Shown here: positions 20,100-28,957 of the stretch, piece after piece
Layout of the letters: every line of letters starts with the position of its first letter
Numbering within the stretch: the stretch's first letter is position 1
Assembly (NCBI GenBank): GCA_027665725.1
Contig: JAQDDS010000002.1
Location: 62,001-126,000, forward strand
DNA length: 64,000 nt
From: Streptococcaceae bacterium AF77-01CM03A
GTDB taxonomy: Bacteria; Bacillota; Bacilli; Lactobacillales; Streptococcaceae
Reading direction: 5' to 3'
The notes under the pieces: generated by a model
What the model was told of the DNA's origin: nothing
Database searches by the model: none
Seen by the model: the letters and a program-made list of their open reading frames with translations, nothing else
Translations under genes and position numbers: made by a program

Positions 20100-21398
20100 A
20101 TGAATAAGAACGAAACGAATCAGTGGATAGTAAACTATCGGACAAATCAACCGCATTTCGGCTTGGAGAGGATGGTGGAATTGTTAGCCTTACGTGGCAA
20201 TCCCCATCTGAAACTCAAGGTTATCCATATCGGAGGAACCAATGGTAAGGGATCTACTATAGCCTTTTTGAAGAATATGTTGGTAAAGATGGGGCTAAGA
20301 GTTGGAGTCTTTAGCTCACCCTATCTGATTCATTATACCGATCAGATTGCTATTAATGAGGAATCGATTCCAGAAGCGAGATTAGAAGTCTTAATGTCGG
20401 ACTATCGCTCACTACTTGAAGGGGAGCATGCTCATGATTTGCAGGGGACGACAGAGTTTGAGATTATCACTGCTATAGCCTATGATTATTTTGCTTCTGA
20501 GCAAGTCGATGTGGCCATTATGGAAGTTGGCATGGGTGGACTTTTGGATAGTACCAATGTCTGCCAACCTATCTTAACTGGCATCACAACTATTGGATTA
20601 GACCATGTAGCGCTTTTAGGGGATAGCTTGGAAGCCATCGCAGAGCAGAAGGCTGGGATTATCAAACAAGGAGTTCCCATGGTGACAGGGAATATTGTCC
20701 CAGAAGCTATGGTGGTTATTGACCAGATTGCGAAAGCGAAAGAGGCTTCTAGGCTTGTTTATGGAAGAGATTATCAAGTCAGTCATCAAGAGAGTGTGGG
20801 GACGGGAGAAGTCTTTGACTATTCAAGCCCACTTAGACAAGGTCGCTTTCAAACAGGTCTACTTGGTTTGCACCAGATAGAGAATGCTGGAATGGCATTA
20901 ACTTTGTTGGATGACTATTGTCAAGAGACTGGACGAGAATTGCCAGAAAATGATATAGTGGCTCAAGCCTTAGAGGAAACAAGCTGGCCTGGACGCTTTG
21001 AAGTTGTTTCTAGAAGTCCCTTGATGATTTTAGATGGGGCCCACAATCCACATGCAATCAAAGCTTTATTAGCTACCCTGAAAGAACGATTTGCTGATTA
21101 TCACAAGGAAATACTTTTTACATGTATAAAAACCAAGGCTTTAGAGGATATGTTAGACTTGTTAGGAACTTTGCTAGATACTGAGCTGACATTGACTCAC
21201 TTTGATGATGGTCGAGCGACAGACGAAGAGGTGCTAAAACAGGTAGCTCATTCTAGAAATCTAAATTACCAAAGTTGGCAGGCATTTCTAGACCAAAGTA
21301 TGATAGATATTGAAGAGAAAAAAACAGTTAGGATAGTAACGGGCTCCTTGTATTTCTTGAGCCAGGTGAGAGCCTATCTGATGGAGAGGAAAAACTAG
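20100..21398 (+). CDS. folC: Dihydrofolate/folylpolyglutamate synthase
   Basis: FolC (SulB) adds glutamate to dihydropteroate and lengthens polyglutamate tails. 432 residues; the P-loop is IGGTNGKGST (about 41-50), with FSSPYL, TTEFEIITAIAYDYF and the second-domain motif LDGAHNPHA (about 316). It starts one base after the folP stop and ends three bases before folE, so the operon is tightly packed. Confidence 0.95.
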   Translation: MNKNETNQWIVNYRTNQPHFGLERMVELLALRGNPHLKLKVIHIGGTNGKGSTIAFLKNMLVKMGLRVGVFSSPYLIHYTDQIAINEESIPEARLEVLMSDYRSLLEGEHAHDLQGTTEFEIITAIAYDYFASEQVDVAIMEVGMGGLLDSTNVCQPILTGITTIGLDHVALLGDSLEAIAEQKAGIIKQGVPMVTGNIVPEAMVVIDQIAKAKEASRLVYGRDYQVSHQESVGTGEVFDYSSPLRQGRFQTGLLGLHQIENAGMALTLLDDYCQETGRELPENDIVAQALEETSWPGRFEVVSRSPLMILDGAHNPHAIKALLATLKERFADYHKEILFTCIKTKALEDMLDLLGTLLDTELTLTHFDDGRATDEEVLKQVAHSRNLNYQSWQAFLDQSMIDIEEKKTVRIVTGSLYFLSQVRAYLMERKN

Positions 21399-21401
21399 AG
21401 A

Positions 21402-21956
21402 ATGGATACACAAAAAATTGAGACGGCTGTAAAAATGATTATCGAAGCAGTTGGTGAAGATATCAACCGCGAAGGATTGCAGGAGACACCAGCTCGTGTA
21501 GCCCGCATGTATCAAGAGATTTTTTCAGGTCTTGGGCAAACTGCAGAGGAGCATTTGTCAAAATCCTTTGAAATTATCGATGACAATATGGTAGTGGAAA
21601 AGGATATCTTTTTCCATACCATGTGTGAACATCACTTCTTGCCATTTTATGGAAAAGCTCATATCGCCTACATTCCAGATGGACGGGTGGCAGGTTTGTC
21701 AAAGCTGGCACGTACAGTTGAGGTTTATGCTAAAAAGCCACAGATTCAAGAACGCTTGAATATCGAAGTGGCTGATGCTTTGATGGACTATCTAGGTGCT
21801 AAGGGAGCATTTGTTGTGATTGAAGCAGAGCATATGTGTATGAGTATGCGAGGTGTCCGAAAACCAGGAACTGCAACCTTGACAACAGTAGCTCGTGGAG
21901 TCTTTGAAACGGATAAAGACCTCCGAGATCAAGCATACCGTTTGATGGGACTATAA
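21402..21956 (+). CDS. folE: GTP cyclohydrolase I
   Basis: FolE (SulC) catalyses the first committed step of pterin synthesis, GTP to dihydroneopterin triphosphate. 184 residues. Zinc ligands are Cys and His in MCEHHFLPF (about 74) and a Cys in [13 protein letters not shown] (about 145), with the [20 protein letters not shown] core split over 103-122. Third gene of the operon. Confidence 0.97.
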   Translation: MDTQKIETAVKMIIEAVGEDINREGLQETPARVARMYQEIFSGLGQTAEEHLSKSFEIIDDNMVVEKDIFFHTMCEHHFLPFYGKAHIAYIPDGRVAGLSKLARTVEVYAKKPQIQERLNIEVADALMDYLGAKGAFVVIEAEHMCMSMRGVRKPGTATLTTVARGVFETDKDLRDQAYRLMGL

Positions 21957-21996
21957 GAAATCTGTTTTAAGTAGATTTTTCTAGAAAGGACTAGTT

Positions 21997-22809
21997 ATGG
22001 ATCAATTGCGCATTAAGGATCTGGAAGTTTTTGCCTTTCATGGACTCTTCCCTAGTGAGAAGGAATTAGGGCAAAAGTTTGTCATTTCAGCTAGCTTATC
22101 CTATGATATGACTAAGGCTGCGACAGAGTTGGACTTGGAGTCTTCTATACACTACGGAGAACTGTGTCAACAATGGACAGCTTGGTTTCAGGAAACCACT
22201 GAGGACTTGATTGAAACAGTAGCCTACAAACTAGTAGAGCGCACTTTTGAAACCTATCCAATAGTTCAAGAAATTGAACTGGAACTAAAAAAACCTTGGG
22301 CGCCAGTACATTTGCCATTAGATACTTGCTCAGTGACCATCCATCGTCGTAAACAAAGAGCTTTTATTGCTCTAGGTAGCAATATGGGGGATAAAACGGC
22401 TAATCTCAAGCAAGCGATTGAAAAAATGCGAGCTCGTGGCATCCATGTTCTCAAGGAGTCTAGCGTAATTACGACTGAACCTTGGGGCGGGGTAGAGCAA
22501 GCTAGCTTTGCCAATCAAGTCATTAAAGTGGAAACCTGGTTGCCAGCTCCAATCTTGTTAGAAACCTTGTTGGCGATTGAGTCAGAAATGGGACGAGTTA
22601 GAGAGGTACATTGGGGACCACGCTTGATTGACTTGGATTTGCTATTTGTAGAGGGTCAAGTTATCTATACAGATGACCTCATCTTACCTCATCCTTATAT
22701 CGCTGAGCGCCTCTTTGTCCTAGAGTCACTTCAAGAAATAGCACCTCATTTTATCCATCCAGTGCTAGGGCAACCGATACGTCGTTTGTATCAAGAATTG
22801 AAAAAATAA
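21997..22809 (+). CDS. folBK: Bifunctional dihydroneopterin aldolase / HPPK
   Basis: A fused enzyme (SulD in pneumococcus) for the two steps before FolP. Residues 1-118 are the FolB aldolase ([17 protein letters not shown], conserved Glu22-type motif region, DLIETVAYK). Residues 122-270 are hydroxymethyldihydropterin pyrophosphokinase, with ALGSNMGD (125-132), the [17 protein letters not shown] loop and [22 protein letters not shown]. The fusion is normal for mitis-group streptococci. Last gene of the operon, followed by a terminator. Confidence 0.95.
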   Translation: MDQLRIKDLEVFAFHGLFPSEKELGQKFVISASLSYDMTKAATELDLESSIHYGELCQQWTAWFQETTEDLIETVAYKLVERTFETYPIVQEIELELKKPWAPVHLPLDTCSVTIHRRKQRAFIALGSNMGDKTANLKQAIEKMRARGIHVLKESSVITTEPWGGVEQASFANQVIKVETWLPAPILLETLLAIESEMGRVREVHWGPRLIDLDLLFVEGQVIYTDDLILPHPYIAERLFVLESLQEIAPHFIHPVLGQPIRRLYQELKK

Positions 22810-22810
22810 T

Positions 22811-22839
22811 AAAACTCTAGTCAGAAGGCTAGAGTTTTT
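22811..22839. terminator. Bidirectional terminator between folBK and the DUF960 gene
   Basis: AAAACTCTAG pairs with CTAGAGTTTT (ten pairs, eight-base loop). It touches the stop of the convergent minus-strand gene. Confidence 0.85.
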
Positions 22840-23155
22840 AAAATAGGTCATTTTCTTCAGGGAGGAGGATAGTTTCCTTGCCGTCCACATCCATAACAAG
22901 TACTTTCGGTGGATACAATGGGTCAAAGGGATGATTAAAATCGAAGTCAATCGTTGTAGGTAGATGTTCACTTGAAAAACGGAAGGTGATGGAACCGTTA
23001 CTGTTTAAAAGTTGAAATTCTAACTCATCTTCTAGTTCAAATACATGCTTTAAAAAATGATCGATAATATACCAGATCGAGTCGATAACATCATCTGGGA
23101 GATTGGTTACTACACCAAAACTGGCACAACGTCGATGCGAATCTGTGAAAGCCAT
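22838..23155 (-). CDS. DUF960-like protein of unknown function
   Basis: 105 residues, acidic, no signal or membrane segment. The pattern RCASFGVVTNLPDDVIDSIWYIID, then FELEDELEFQLL and SSEHLP, resembles DUF960, a small Firmicute family without known function. The SD TAGGAGG stands seven bases before the ATG. It is alone on the minus strand between the folate operon and ccpA, which leaves its role open. Confidence 0.65.
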   Translation of the reverse strand: MAFTDSHRRCASFGVVTNLPDDVIDSIWYIIDHFLKHVFELEDELEFQLLNSNGSITFRFSSEHLPTTIDFDFNHPFDPLYPPKVLVMDVDGKETILLPEENDLF

Positions 23156-23182
23156 CGATGCCTCCTACTTCATTTTTTTATT

Positions 23183-23211
23183 ATCATACTGCAAACATCT
23201 ATAAAAATCAA
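23183..23211 (-). promoter_or_regulatory. SigA promoter of the DUF960-like gene
   Basis: Minus strand: -35 TTGATT (23206-23211), 17-base spacer, -10 TATGAT (23183-23188). Confidence 0.5.
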
Positions 23212-23279
23212 GAAAAGTAAACTAATTTCAGAAAATATGATTTACAGTAAAATTTTTTCAAAGAAACTTTATATATCCC

Positions 23280-23308
23280 TTGAAAATGCTTACAATAAAT
23301 GGTAAACT
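23280..23308 (+). promoter_or_regulatory. SigA promoter of ccpA
   Basis: -35 TTGAAA (23280-23285), 17-base spacer, -10 TAAACT (23303-23308). The -35 is covered by a cre site. Confidence 0.6.
23281..23294 (+). promoter_or_regulatory. cre site in the ccpA promoter
   Basis: TGAAAATGCTTACA differs from TGNNANCGNTNNCA at one position (TG for CG in the centre). It overlaps the -35 hexamer, which would give autorepression of ccpA. Confidence 0.65.
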
Positions 23309-23360
23309 AGTAATGGTGTAAACATGAAAACAAAATTTTCAACATTAGAAAGGAAACGGT

Positions 23361-24368
23361 ATGAACACAGATGATACAGTAACAATTTATGACGTTGCCC
23401 GAGAAGCAGGAGTTTCAATGGCAACAGTCAGTCGTGTAGTCAATGGCAATAAGAATGTCAAAGAGAACACTCGCAAGAAAGTTCTAGAGGTTATTGAACG
23501 CCTAGACTATCGTCCAAATGCAGTAGCTCGTGGCTTGGCAAGCAAACGTACAACAACTGTCGGTGTTGTCATTCCAGATATCACAAATACTTATTTCGCT
23601 GCTCTGGCAAAAGGAATTGATGATATTGCCGAAATGTACAAATACAACATCGTCCTTGCTAATAGCGATGAAGATGATGAAAAAGAAGTAGCAGTAGTTA
23701 ATACACTCTTTTCAAAACAAGTCGATGGTATTATCTTTATGGGCTACCATTTGACAGAAAAGATTCGTTCAGAGTTTTCACGCTCACGCACCCCTGTAGT
23801 TCTTGCAGGAACAGTGGACGTAGAACACCAGCTTCCAAGTGTTAATATTGACTATAAGAATGCTACTGCGGATGCTGTTTGTCATTTGTTGAAGCGTAAC
23901 AAGAAGATTGCTTTTGTTAGCGGACCATTGGTAGATGATATTAACGGAAAAATTCGCTTGGTTGGGTACAAAGAAGCTTTGAAAGAAGCAGGAGTCAACT
24001 ACAGTGAAGGTCTTGTATTTGAGTCTAAATATCGCTATGATGATGGCTATGCCTTGGCAGAACGCTTAGTTTCTTCAAAAGCAACTGCAGCGATTGTGAC
24101 TGGTGATGAATTGGCAGCTGGTCTCTTGAACGGCTTAGCTGACCATGGAGTTTCAGTACCAGAAGACTTTGAAATCATTACAAGTGATGATTCTCAAATC
24201 GCACGCTATACTCGACCAAATCTGACAACTATCGCACAACCCTTGTATGACCTTGGTGCGATTAGTATGCGTATGTTGACTAAGATTATGCATAAGGAAG
24301 AATTGGAGGAACGTGAAGTTCTTCTCCCTCACGGTTTGACAGAACGCAAATCAACTCGCAAAAAGTAA
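23361..24368 (+). CDS. ccpA: Catabolite control protein A
   Basis: CcpA, with HPr-Ser-P as corepressor, binds cre sites and controls carbon use. The 335-residue LacI-family protein has the N-terminal helix-turn-helix TIYDVAREAGVSMATVSRVV (8-27), the hinge helix PNAVARGLASKR and a periplasmic-binding-like core beginning TTTVGVVIPDITNTYF. The near-absence of variation from the CcpA pattern separates it from sugar-specific LacI relatives. Three near-consensus cre sites in this window, one in its own promoter, are plausible targets. SD AAAGGAAAC. Confidence 0.96.
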   Translation: MNTDDTVTIYDVAREAGVSMATVSRVVNGNKNVKENTRKKVLEVIERLDYRPNAVARGLASKRTTTVGVVIPDITNTYFAALAKGIDDIAEMYKYNIVLANSDEDDEKEVAVVNTLFSKQVDGIIFMGYHLTEKIRSEFSRSRTPVVLAGTVDVEHQLPSVNIDYKNATADAVCHLLKRNKKIAFVSGPLVDDINGKIRLVGYKEALKEAGVNYSEGLVFESKYRYDDGYALAERLVSSKATAAIVTGDELAAGLLNGLADHGVSVPEDFEIITSDDSQIARYTRPNLTTIAQPLYDLGAISMRMLTKIMHKEELEEREVLLPHGLTERKSTRKK

Positions 24369-24370
24369 TA

Positions 24371-24407
24371 AAAATCCCCAGGAATCTAACTGATTTCCTG
24401 GGTTTTT
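24371..24407. terminator. Bidirectional terminator between ccpA and asparaginase
   Basis: CCCAGGAA pairs with TTCCTGGG, ten-base loop, flanked by A- and T-runs. Confidence 0.85.
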
Positions 24408-24408
24408 C

Positions 24409-25371
24409 TTATCCTTCCATATATGCCCGGAGCTCATCGTCTTTAAGTCCTGCATTAACTGCAATGAGGAGCTTTAGCCGCGCTTTCTGAGCGTTTAGTT
24501 CTTTTACAAAATAAACACCGTCATTTTGTAGGCAGACACCACCGCCTTCGTAGGCATAAACAGGTTCTGCTATCCCATTGAAACAACGAGAAACAAGTGC
24601 AATAGGAAGTCCTGATTGACAAAGAGATTTTAATTTTTTAGCTGTTTCCTTAGGTACATTTCCAGCACCAAAAGCCTGGATAATCAGTCCGTCTAACTGG
24701 TCGACAGGAAGTAAATCGAGGAGTTCATCGGTCATTCCCGCATAAACAGGGATAATAGGGACCAGCCCTTGAATGCTCTCAAGGTCAAAACGAACACGAG
24801 GTTCTGCCGTCTTGAAGTAGAGAATTTCCTGCTTCATAATGAGCCCGAGTGGTCCATGAGTTGGTGTTTGAAAGGTACTAACGTTAGTAGTATGCGTTTT
24901 TGTGACATATTTAGCGGCGTGAATTTCATCGTTCATAACGACCAAGACACCCTTATCTGAAGCCTTGTCATCACTCGCAACGCGTAAGGCACTGAGATAA
25001 TTGTAGACGCCATCGCTTCCCAGTTCATTGGAGCTTCTCATAGCGCCTGTCAGGACGATAGGTATATGAGGTACTTCCATGGTGTCGAGGAAATAAGCCG
25101 TTTCTTCTAGGGTATCTGTCCCATGTGTAATAACAACCCCATCGTATGCAGCTGCCTCTTGTTTAATTTTTTTGTAGAGGGCCAACATATGCTTGGGTTT
25201 GATGTGTGGGCTAGGCAAATTTAAAAAATCCAAGGAATGGACTTCGACACCTTCGAGAGGATTAGAGATATGATTCATAGGGTTATCAGCACTAGTCCTT
25301 ACAGCTCCAGATTCATCTGCCTGCATGGAGATAGTGCCACCAGTATGTAAAACAAGGATTTTCTTAGTCAT
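24409..25371 (-). CDS. ansA: L-asparaginase (type I, cytoplasmic)
   Basis: Hydrolyses asparagine to aspartate and ammonia. 320 residues without a signal peptide. Motif 1 LHTGGTISM carries the first catalytic Thr (about residue 12), and motif 2 ITHGTDTLEETAYFL has the second Thr-Asp pair (about 84-85). The length and lack of a signal favour the cytoplasmic AnsA type over the secreted high-affinity type. It converges with ccpA at a shared terminator and is divergent from the HAD gene. Confidence 0.92.
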   Translation of the reverse strand: MTKKILVLHTGGTISMQADESGAVRTSADNPMNHISNPLEGVEVHSLDFLNLPSPHIKPKHMLALYKKIKQEAAAYDGVVITHGTDTLEETAYFLDTMEVPHIPIVLTGAMRSSNELGSDGVYNYLSALRVASDDKASDKGVLVVMNDEIHAAKYVTKTHTTNVSTFQTPTHGPLGLIMKQEILYFKTAEPRVRFDLESIQGLVPIIPVYAGMTDELLDLLPVDQLDGLIIQAFGAGNVPKETAKKLKSLCQSGLPIALVSRCFNGIAEPVYAYEGGGVCLQNDGVYFVKELNAQKARLKLLIAVNAGLKDDELRAYMEG

Positions 25372-25395
25372 GATTCACTCACTTTTTCTGAAATG

Positions 25396-25404
25396 TGGTA
25401 TAAT
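25396..25404 (+). promoter_or_regulatory. Extended -10 promoter of the HAD-MazG-like gene
   Basis: TGGTATAAT, 32 bases ahead of the start codon; no clear -35. Confidence 0.5.
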
Positions 25405-25436
25405 CATTGTATCATAAAAGAAAGGAATGAGATAGA

Positions 25437-26828
25437 ATGGAAGTCAAAGCAGTTTTTTTTGATATCGATGGAACGCTTGTAAATGACCGTAAGAGTGTTT
25501 TGAAGTCCACTAAAGAAGCTATCAAGATTGTGAAAGAACAAGGGGTGCTTGTTGGAGTAGCAACAGGGCGAGGACCTTTTTTTGTTAAGGATTTGATGGA
25601 CGACTTAGACCTGGATTTTGCAGTGACCTATAATGGCCAATATATCTTTAACAAAGATCGTGTTCTTTTTGCTAGCCCTATTGATAAGAGAAGTCTTAGA
25701 CAAATCATCTCTTATGCTAAGAAAAATCGAAAAGAGATTGCCATGGGAACGCGACAAGACGTTGTCGGTTCTCGGATTATGTCCTTTGGACTCAGCCCTC
25801 TTTCACAGCTAGTTAGTCGATTTGTACCTAAATTTTTGACTCGTACTGTTAGTCATTCCTTTAATCGTATGGTCAGTAAGGCCCTTCCTCAGAAGGAAGA
25901 TGATTTGTTGGACTTAATCAACCAACCGATCTATCAGGTGCTTATGTTGATGACGCCTGAGGAGACAAACCATGCTGCTGAAGAATTAAACAATCTGAAG
26001 TTCACCAGAAGTAATCCTTTCGCGGCTGACATTATCAATCAAGGAAATTCCAAGTTAGAGGGAATTCGCCGTGTCGGAAAAGAGTATGGTTTTGAACTCA
26101 ATCAAGTCATGGCCTTTGGAGACTCGGATAATGACTTGGAAATGTTGGCGGGTGTTGGTATGTCTGTTGCCATGGGAAATGGTAGTAGCAGTGTAAAAGA
26201 AGTTGCCAAGCATATCACTGCTAGCAACCAAAATGATGGGATTCACAAGGCTTTGGAATATTTTGGAGTTTTGTCTTCTGAAAAAGTCTTTGTCAGTCGT
26301 GACTATCATTTTAACAAGGTTAAAACCTTCCATCATATGATGGACGAGCGAACTCAAGAAGAACCAATAGCTTGGGATTTGCAAGGGGCAACTTATCGCG
26401 CCGGCTTTAAGATTGAAGAGTTAGTTGAATTTGTCCGTGCTGCAAGCCATTCTGAAGAGGAATTCAAACAAGCTGTACAAGATTTGCACCAGGCACTTGA
26501 TAAAGCAGCCGAAAAAGTAAGCAAATCAACACCAGCTGAGAAAAGCCTCGTTGGTCAAGTAGATGCTTTGATTGATACGCTTTACTTTACCTATGGAAGT
26601 TTTGTTCTGATGGGGGTAGACCCAGAGAGAATCTTTGAAATTGTCCATCAAGCCAACATGGGTAAAATTTTCCCAGATGGCAAGGCCCATTTTGATCCTG
26701 TGACGCATAAAATCTTGAAACCAGATAACTGGAAAGAAAAATACGCCCCAGAACCTGCGATCAAAAAGGAAATTGAACGCCAAATCAAGGCTTATGAACG
26801 TCATAAGGAAAGAGAAAATAAACAATAA
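25437..26828 (+). CDS. Cof-type HAD phosphatase fused to a MazG-like domain
   Basis: 463 residues in two parts. Residues 1-275 are a Cof-type (IIB cap) HAD phosphatase: motif I FFDIDGTLV with nucleophile Asp9, motif II GVATGRGP, and motif IV MAFGDSDNDLEML. Residues about 285-463 are helical with a KIEELVEFVRAA stretch and a later DALIDTLYFTYG, the ExxE/ExxD-like pattern of MazG/PRA-PH-type all-alpha NTP pyrophosphohydrolases. A fusion would couple a phosphatase to a nucleotide pyrophosphatase, possibly for house-cleaning. The second domain is assigned by motif only and its substrate is unknown. Confidence 0.8.
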   Translation: MEVKAVFFDIDGTLVNDRKSVLKSTKEAIKIVKEQGVLVGVATGRGPFFVKDLMDDLDLDFAVTYNGQYIFNKDRVLFASPIDKRSLRQIISYAKKNRKEIAMGTRQDVVGSRIMSFGLSPLSQLVSRFVPKFLTRTVSHSFNRMVSKALPQKEDDLLDLINQPIYQVLMLMTPEETNHAAEELNNLKFTRSNPFAADIINQGNSKLEGIRRVGKEYGFELNQVMAFGDSDNDLEMLAGVGMSVAMGNGSSSVKEVAKHITASNQNDGIHKALEYFGVLSSEKVFVSRDYHFNKVKTFHHMMDERTQEEPIAWDLQGATYRAGFKIEELVEFVRAASHSEEEFKQAVQDLHQALDKAAEKVSKSTPAEKSLVGQVDALIDTLYFTYGSFVLMGVDPERIFEIVHQANMGKIFPDGKAHFDPVTHKILKPDNWKEKYAPEPAIKKEIERQIKAYERHKERENKQ

Positions 26829-26853
26829 AAAGGAGCCCATTCGCTCCTTTTTT
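26826..26853. terminator. Bidirectional terminator between the HAD gene and uspA
   Basis: AAAAAGGAGC pairs with GCTCCTTTTT around CCATTC; it starts at the stop codon of the HAD gene. Confidence 0.85.
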
Positions 26854-26860
26854 AGTCTAT

Positions 26861-27313
26861 TTATAAAGTTTTATCCTTGTCTCGAACGACGAGAAGGTCA
26901 ACGCTTGTGTGTCGTAAAATATATTCTGATGAAGATCCGACAAGTAACCGTTCGAAGGCGTTAAGTCCTGTTGCTCCAACCAAAATCAAATCAACGTGTT
27001 CTTGGTCAGGGATTGTTTTAGCCAAAAGAGTTTTAGGATTTCCCATTTCGATAACAACTTGAATATCTGAAACACCGGCGTCTCTTGCACGTTTTTCATA
27101 TTCTGCCATCAACTCTTGTGCCTCGACTTGTAACTCTTCGTAAACTTCTGCATCGAATGTTGAAATGCTTTGAAGAGCACGAGTATCGATTACATGCGCA
27201 ATGGTTAATTTAGCCTGGTTACGTAATGCTGACTGAACTCCTTTGATAAAAGCCAAATCAGCTTCTTTAGAACCGTCGACTGCTACCATGATGTTTTCGT
27301 AACGTTGTGTCAT
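26861..27313 (-). CDS. Universal stress protein, UspA family
   Basis: 150 residues from the ATG at 27313, chosen because GAGGAGG sits at proper spacing; the frame extends further upstream but without an SD. The fold starts YENIMVAVDGSKEADLAF and ends with the ATP-binding signature G-2x-G-9x-G-S in GATGLNAFERLLVGSSSEYI, so it is of the nucleotide-binding kind. Role in stress tolerance is by family. It is monocistronic and divergent from the phosphoesterase gene. Confidence 0.9.
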   Translation of the reverse strand: MTQRYENIMVAVDGSKEADLAFIKGVQSALRNQAKLTIAHVIDTRALQSISTFDAEVYEELQVEAQELMAEYEKRARDAGVSDIQVVIEMGNPKTLLAKTIPDQEHVDLILVGATGLNAFERLLVGSSSEYILRHTSVDLLVVRDKDKTL

Positions 27314-27401
27314 AGCAAAAACCTCCTCATTTATTATCACCTTCATTGTAATCCTTTTCACTAAAAAAGTAAAGTAAAAAATGATAGCAAACAAGATGCT
27401 T

Positions 27402-27429
27402 TTGACTTTGGTTTTGAGAGTGTTATAAT
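27402..27429 (+). promoter_or_regulatory. SigA promoter of the phosphoesterase gene
   Basis: -35 TTGACT (27402-27407), 16-base spacer, -10 TATAAT (27424-27429). Confidence 0.75.
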
Positions 27430-27457
27430 TAAAGGAGAGAAGGCAAGAGGGGATCAT

Positions 27458-28297
27458 ATGACAAAAATTGCGGTACTTTCAGATATCCATGGAAATACAA
27501 GAGCACTGGAAGCTGTTTTAGCAGATGCAGAGAAGGCAGGCGCTGAGGAATATTGGCTTTTGGGAGATATTCTCATGCCTGGGACAGGACGAAAAAATAT
27601 TCTTCAACGATTGGAAGGCTTGCCAATAACGGTTCGAGTTCTGGGAAATTGGGAAGAGAGTTTATGGCGAGCTGCTCATCGAAAATTAGATACAAGTAGA
27701 CCTAGCCATCGCTACCTCTTGCGCCAATGCCAGTATATTATGGAAGAAATTAGTCTAGATGATATTGAAGCCCTACAGGCATTTCCCATGCACACACACC
27801 GCCAGTTTGGAAATCTGAAGGTAGGGATAAGCCATCATTTGCCGGATAAAAATTGGGGAAGAGAACTGATCCATCTTGGCAAGCAGGAGGATTTTGACCG
27901 TTTGGTAACCAATCCTGACTGTGATATTGCGATTTATGGGCATATTCACCAGCAATTTCTTCGCTATGGGAGCGAGGGACAACTCATTTTAAATCCAGGA
28001 TCAATTGGGCAACCCTTCTTTTTATCTGCAAGTCTACGTGGGGATTTGCGGGCGCAATATATGATTTTGGATTTTGATGACAAAGGCTTGAAGGATATAG
28101 ATTTTCGTCGTGTTGATTACGATGTTGAGTCAGAATTACAATTGGCTAGAGATTTGAAATTGCCCTACTATGAGGTGTACTATGAAAGCTTAGTCAATGG
28201 AATTCACCATACCCATAATCAGGACTTGTTGCACGAAATCGCCCAGAGTCAAGGACATGATGTTGAATTGGACGACTGGCTTAGTCGTAACTCTTGA
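27458..28297 (+). CDS. Calcineurin-like metallophosphoesterase
   Basis: 279 residues with the metal-binding series LSDIHGN (7-13), LLGDIL, GNWEE, the GISHHLPD His motif and IYGHIHQQFL, then NPGSIGQP. This is the YfcE/ApaH-like phosphoesterase group, with a C-terminal extension of about 60 residues (VDYDVESELQLARDLKLP...) that small relatives lack. The substrate is unknown. SD GAGGGG before the ATG. The promoter of the next gene overlaps its stop codon. Confidence 0.85.
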   Translation: MTKIAVLSDIHGNTRALEAVLADAEKAGAEEYWLLGDILMPGTGRKNILQRLEGLPITVRVLGNWEESLWRAAHRKLDTSRPSHRYLLRQCQYIMEEISLDDIEALQAFPMHTHRQFGNLKVGISHHLPDKNWGRELIHLGKQEDFDRLVTNPDCDIAIYGHIHQQFLRYGSEGQLILNPGSIGQPFFLSASLRGDLRAQYMILDFDDKGLKDIDFRRVDYDVESELQLARDLKLPYYEVYYESLVNGIHHTHNQDLLHEIAQSQGHDVELDDWLSRNS

Positions 28298-28321
28298 CAT
28301 TACAACTCTAGGAGATATAAT
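28294..28321 (+). promoter_or_regulatory. Near-consensus SigA promoter of the Rrf2 gene
   Basis: -35 TTGACA (28294-28299, containing the TGA stop of the upstream gene), 16-base spacer, -10 TATAAT (28316-28321). Confidence 0.85.
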
Positions 28322-28367
28322 AAATATAAGAGAAGAATGAGCTTTGTTGATAATAAAGGAGGACTGC

Positions 28368-28799
28368 ATGCAAATTTCAAGCCGATTTACCATTGCGACA
28401 CATATGTTGGTAATCATTGCCCTAAAAGGGAAGGAAAGCAAGGTGACTAGTGATTTTCTAGCTAGTAGTGTTGGAGTCAATCCAGTTATTATCCGTAAAA
28501 CCTTGTCCCAACTGAAAAAAGCAGACTTGATTTCTGTCGCGCGTGGAACCGGAGGGGCAGAGATTATCAAAAATCTTGAGGATATCAGTCTTTTGGATAT
28601 TTATCAAGCTGTGGAATGCCTTGGAAAGACTGGACAACTCTTTAGTTTCCATGATAATCCTAATCCTGACTGTCCAGTAGGAGCCAATATCCATGGGGTT
28701 TTAGATGAAAAGTTAGATAAAATTCAAGAAGCCATGGAAGAAGAATTAAGCCAAACCAGTCTTGCTCAAGTGGTGGCAGATGCAGAAGCAAGGATTTAA
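28368..28799 (+). CDS. Rrf2-family transcription regulator
   Basis: 143 residues from the ATG at 28368, preceded by AAAGGAGG. The winged-helix part runs MQISSRFTIATHMLVIIAL, then VTSDFLASSVGVNPVIIRKTLSQL and GTGGAEI. The three clustered cysteines that hold an Fe-S cluster in IscR/NsrR-type members are not present; only isolated Cys in ECLG and PDCPVG are seen. It is therefore closer to the YwnA-like, cluster-free group. Its target and signal are unknown; autoregulation at the strong promoter upstream is likely but not shown. Confidence 0.85.
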   Translation: MQISSRFTIATHMLVIIALKGKESKVTSDFLASSVGVNPVIIRKTLSQLKKADLISVARGTGGAEIIKNLEDISLLDIYQAVECLGKTGQLFSFHDNPNPDCPVGANIHGVLDEKLDKIQEAMEEELSQTSLAQVVADAEARI

Positions 28800-28803
28800 A
28801 GTT

Positions 28804-28826
28804 AAGAGGAATTTAGTTCCTCTTTT
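28804..28826 (+). terminator. Terminator after the Rrf2 gene
   Basis: AAGAGGAA pairs with TTCCTCTT, loop TTTAG, T-tail. Confidence 0.75.
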
Positions 28827-28878
28827 CTTATAAGGGAATCCTCTGGTAATAAAAGTCTCAATTTTGACTCTCTAATTT

Positions 28879-28912
28879 AAAAAAGCAAGAATTTTTTAGT
28901 TCTTGCTTTTTT
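28879..28912. terminator. Terminator of spuA (bidirectional)
   Basis: AAAAAAGCAAGAA pairs with TTCTTGCTTTTTT (13 pairs, eight-base loop), 46 bases past the spuA stop on the minus strand. Confidence 0.85.
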
Positions 28913-28957
28913 GTTGATTATTTATAAAGTGCTGGATTATTGAAGCCTATAGCCCTA

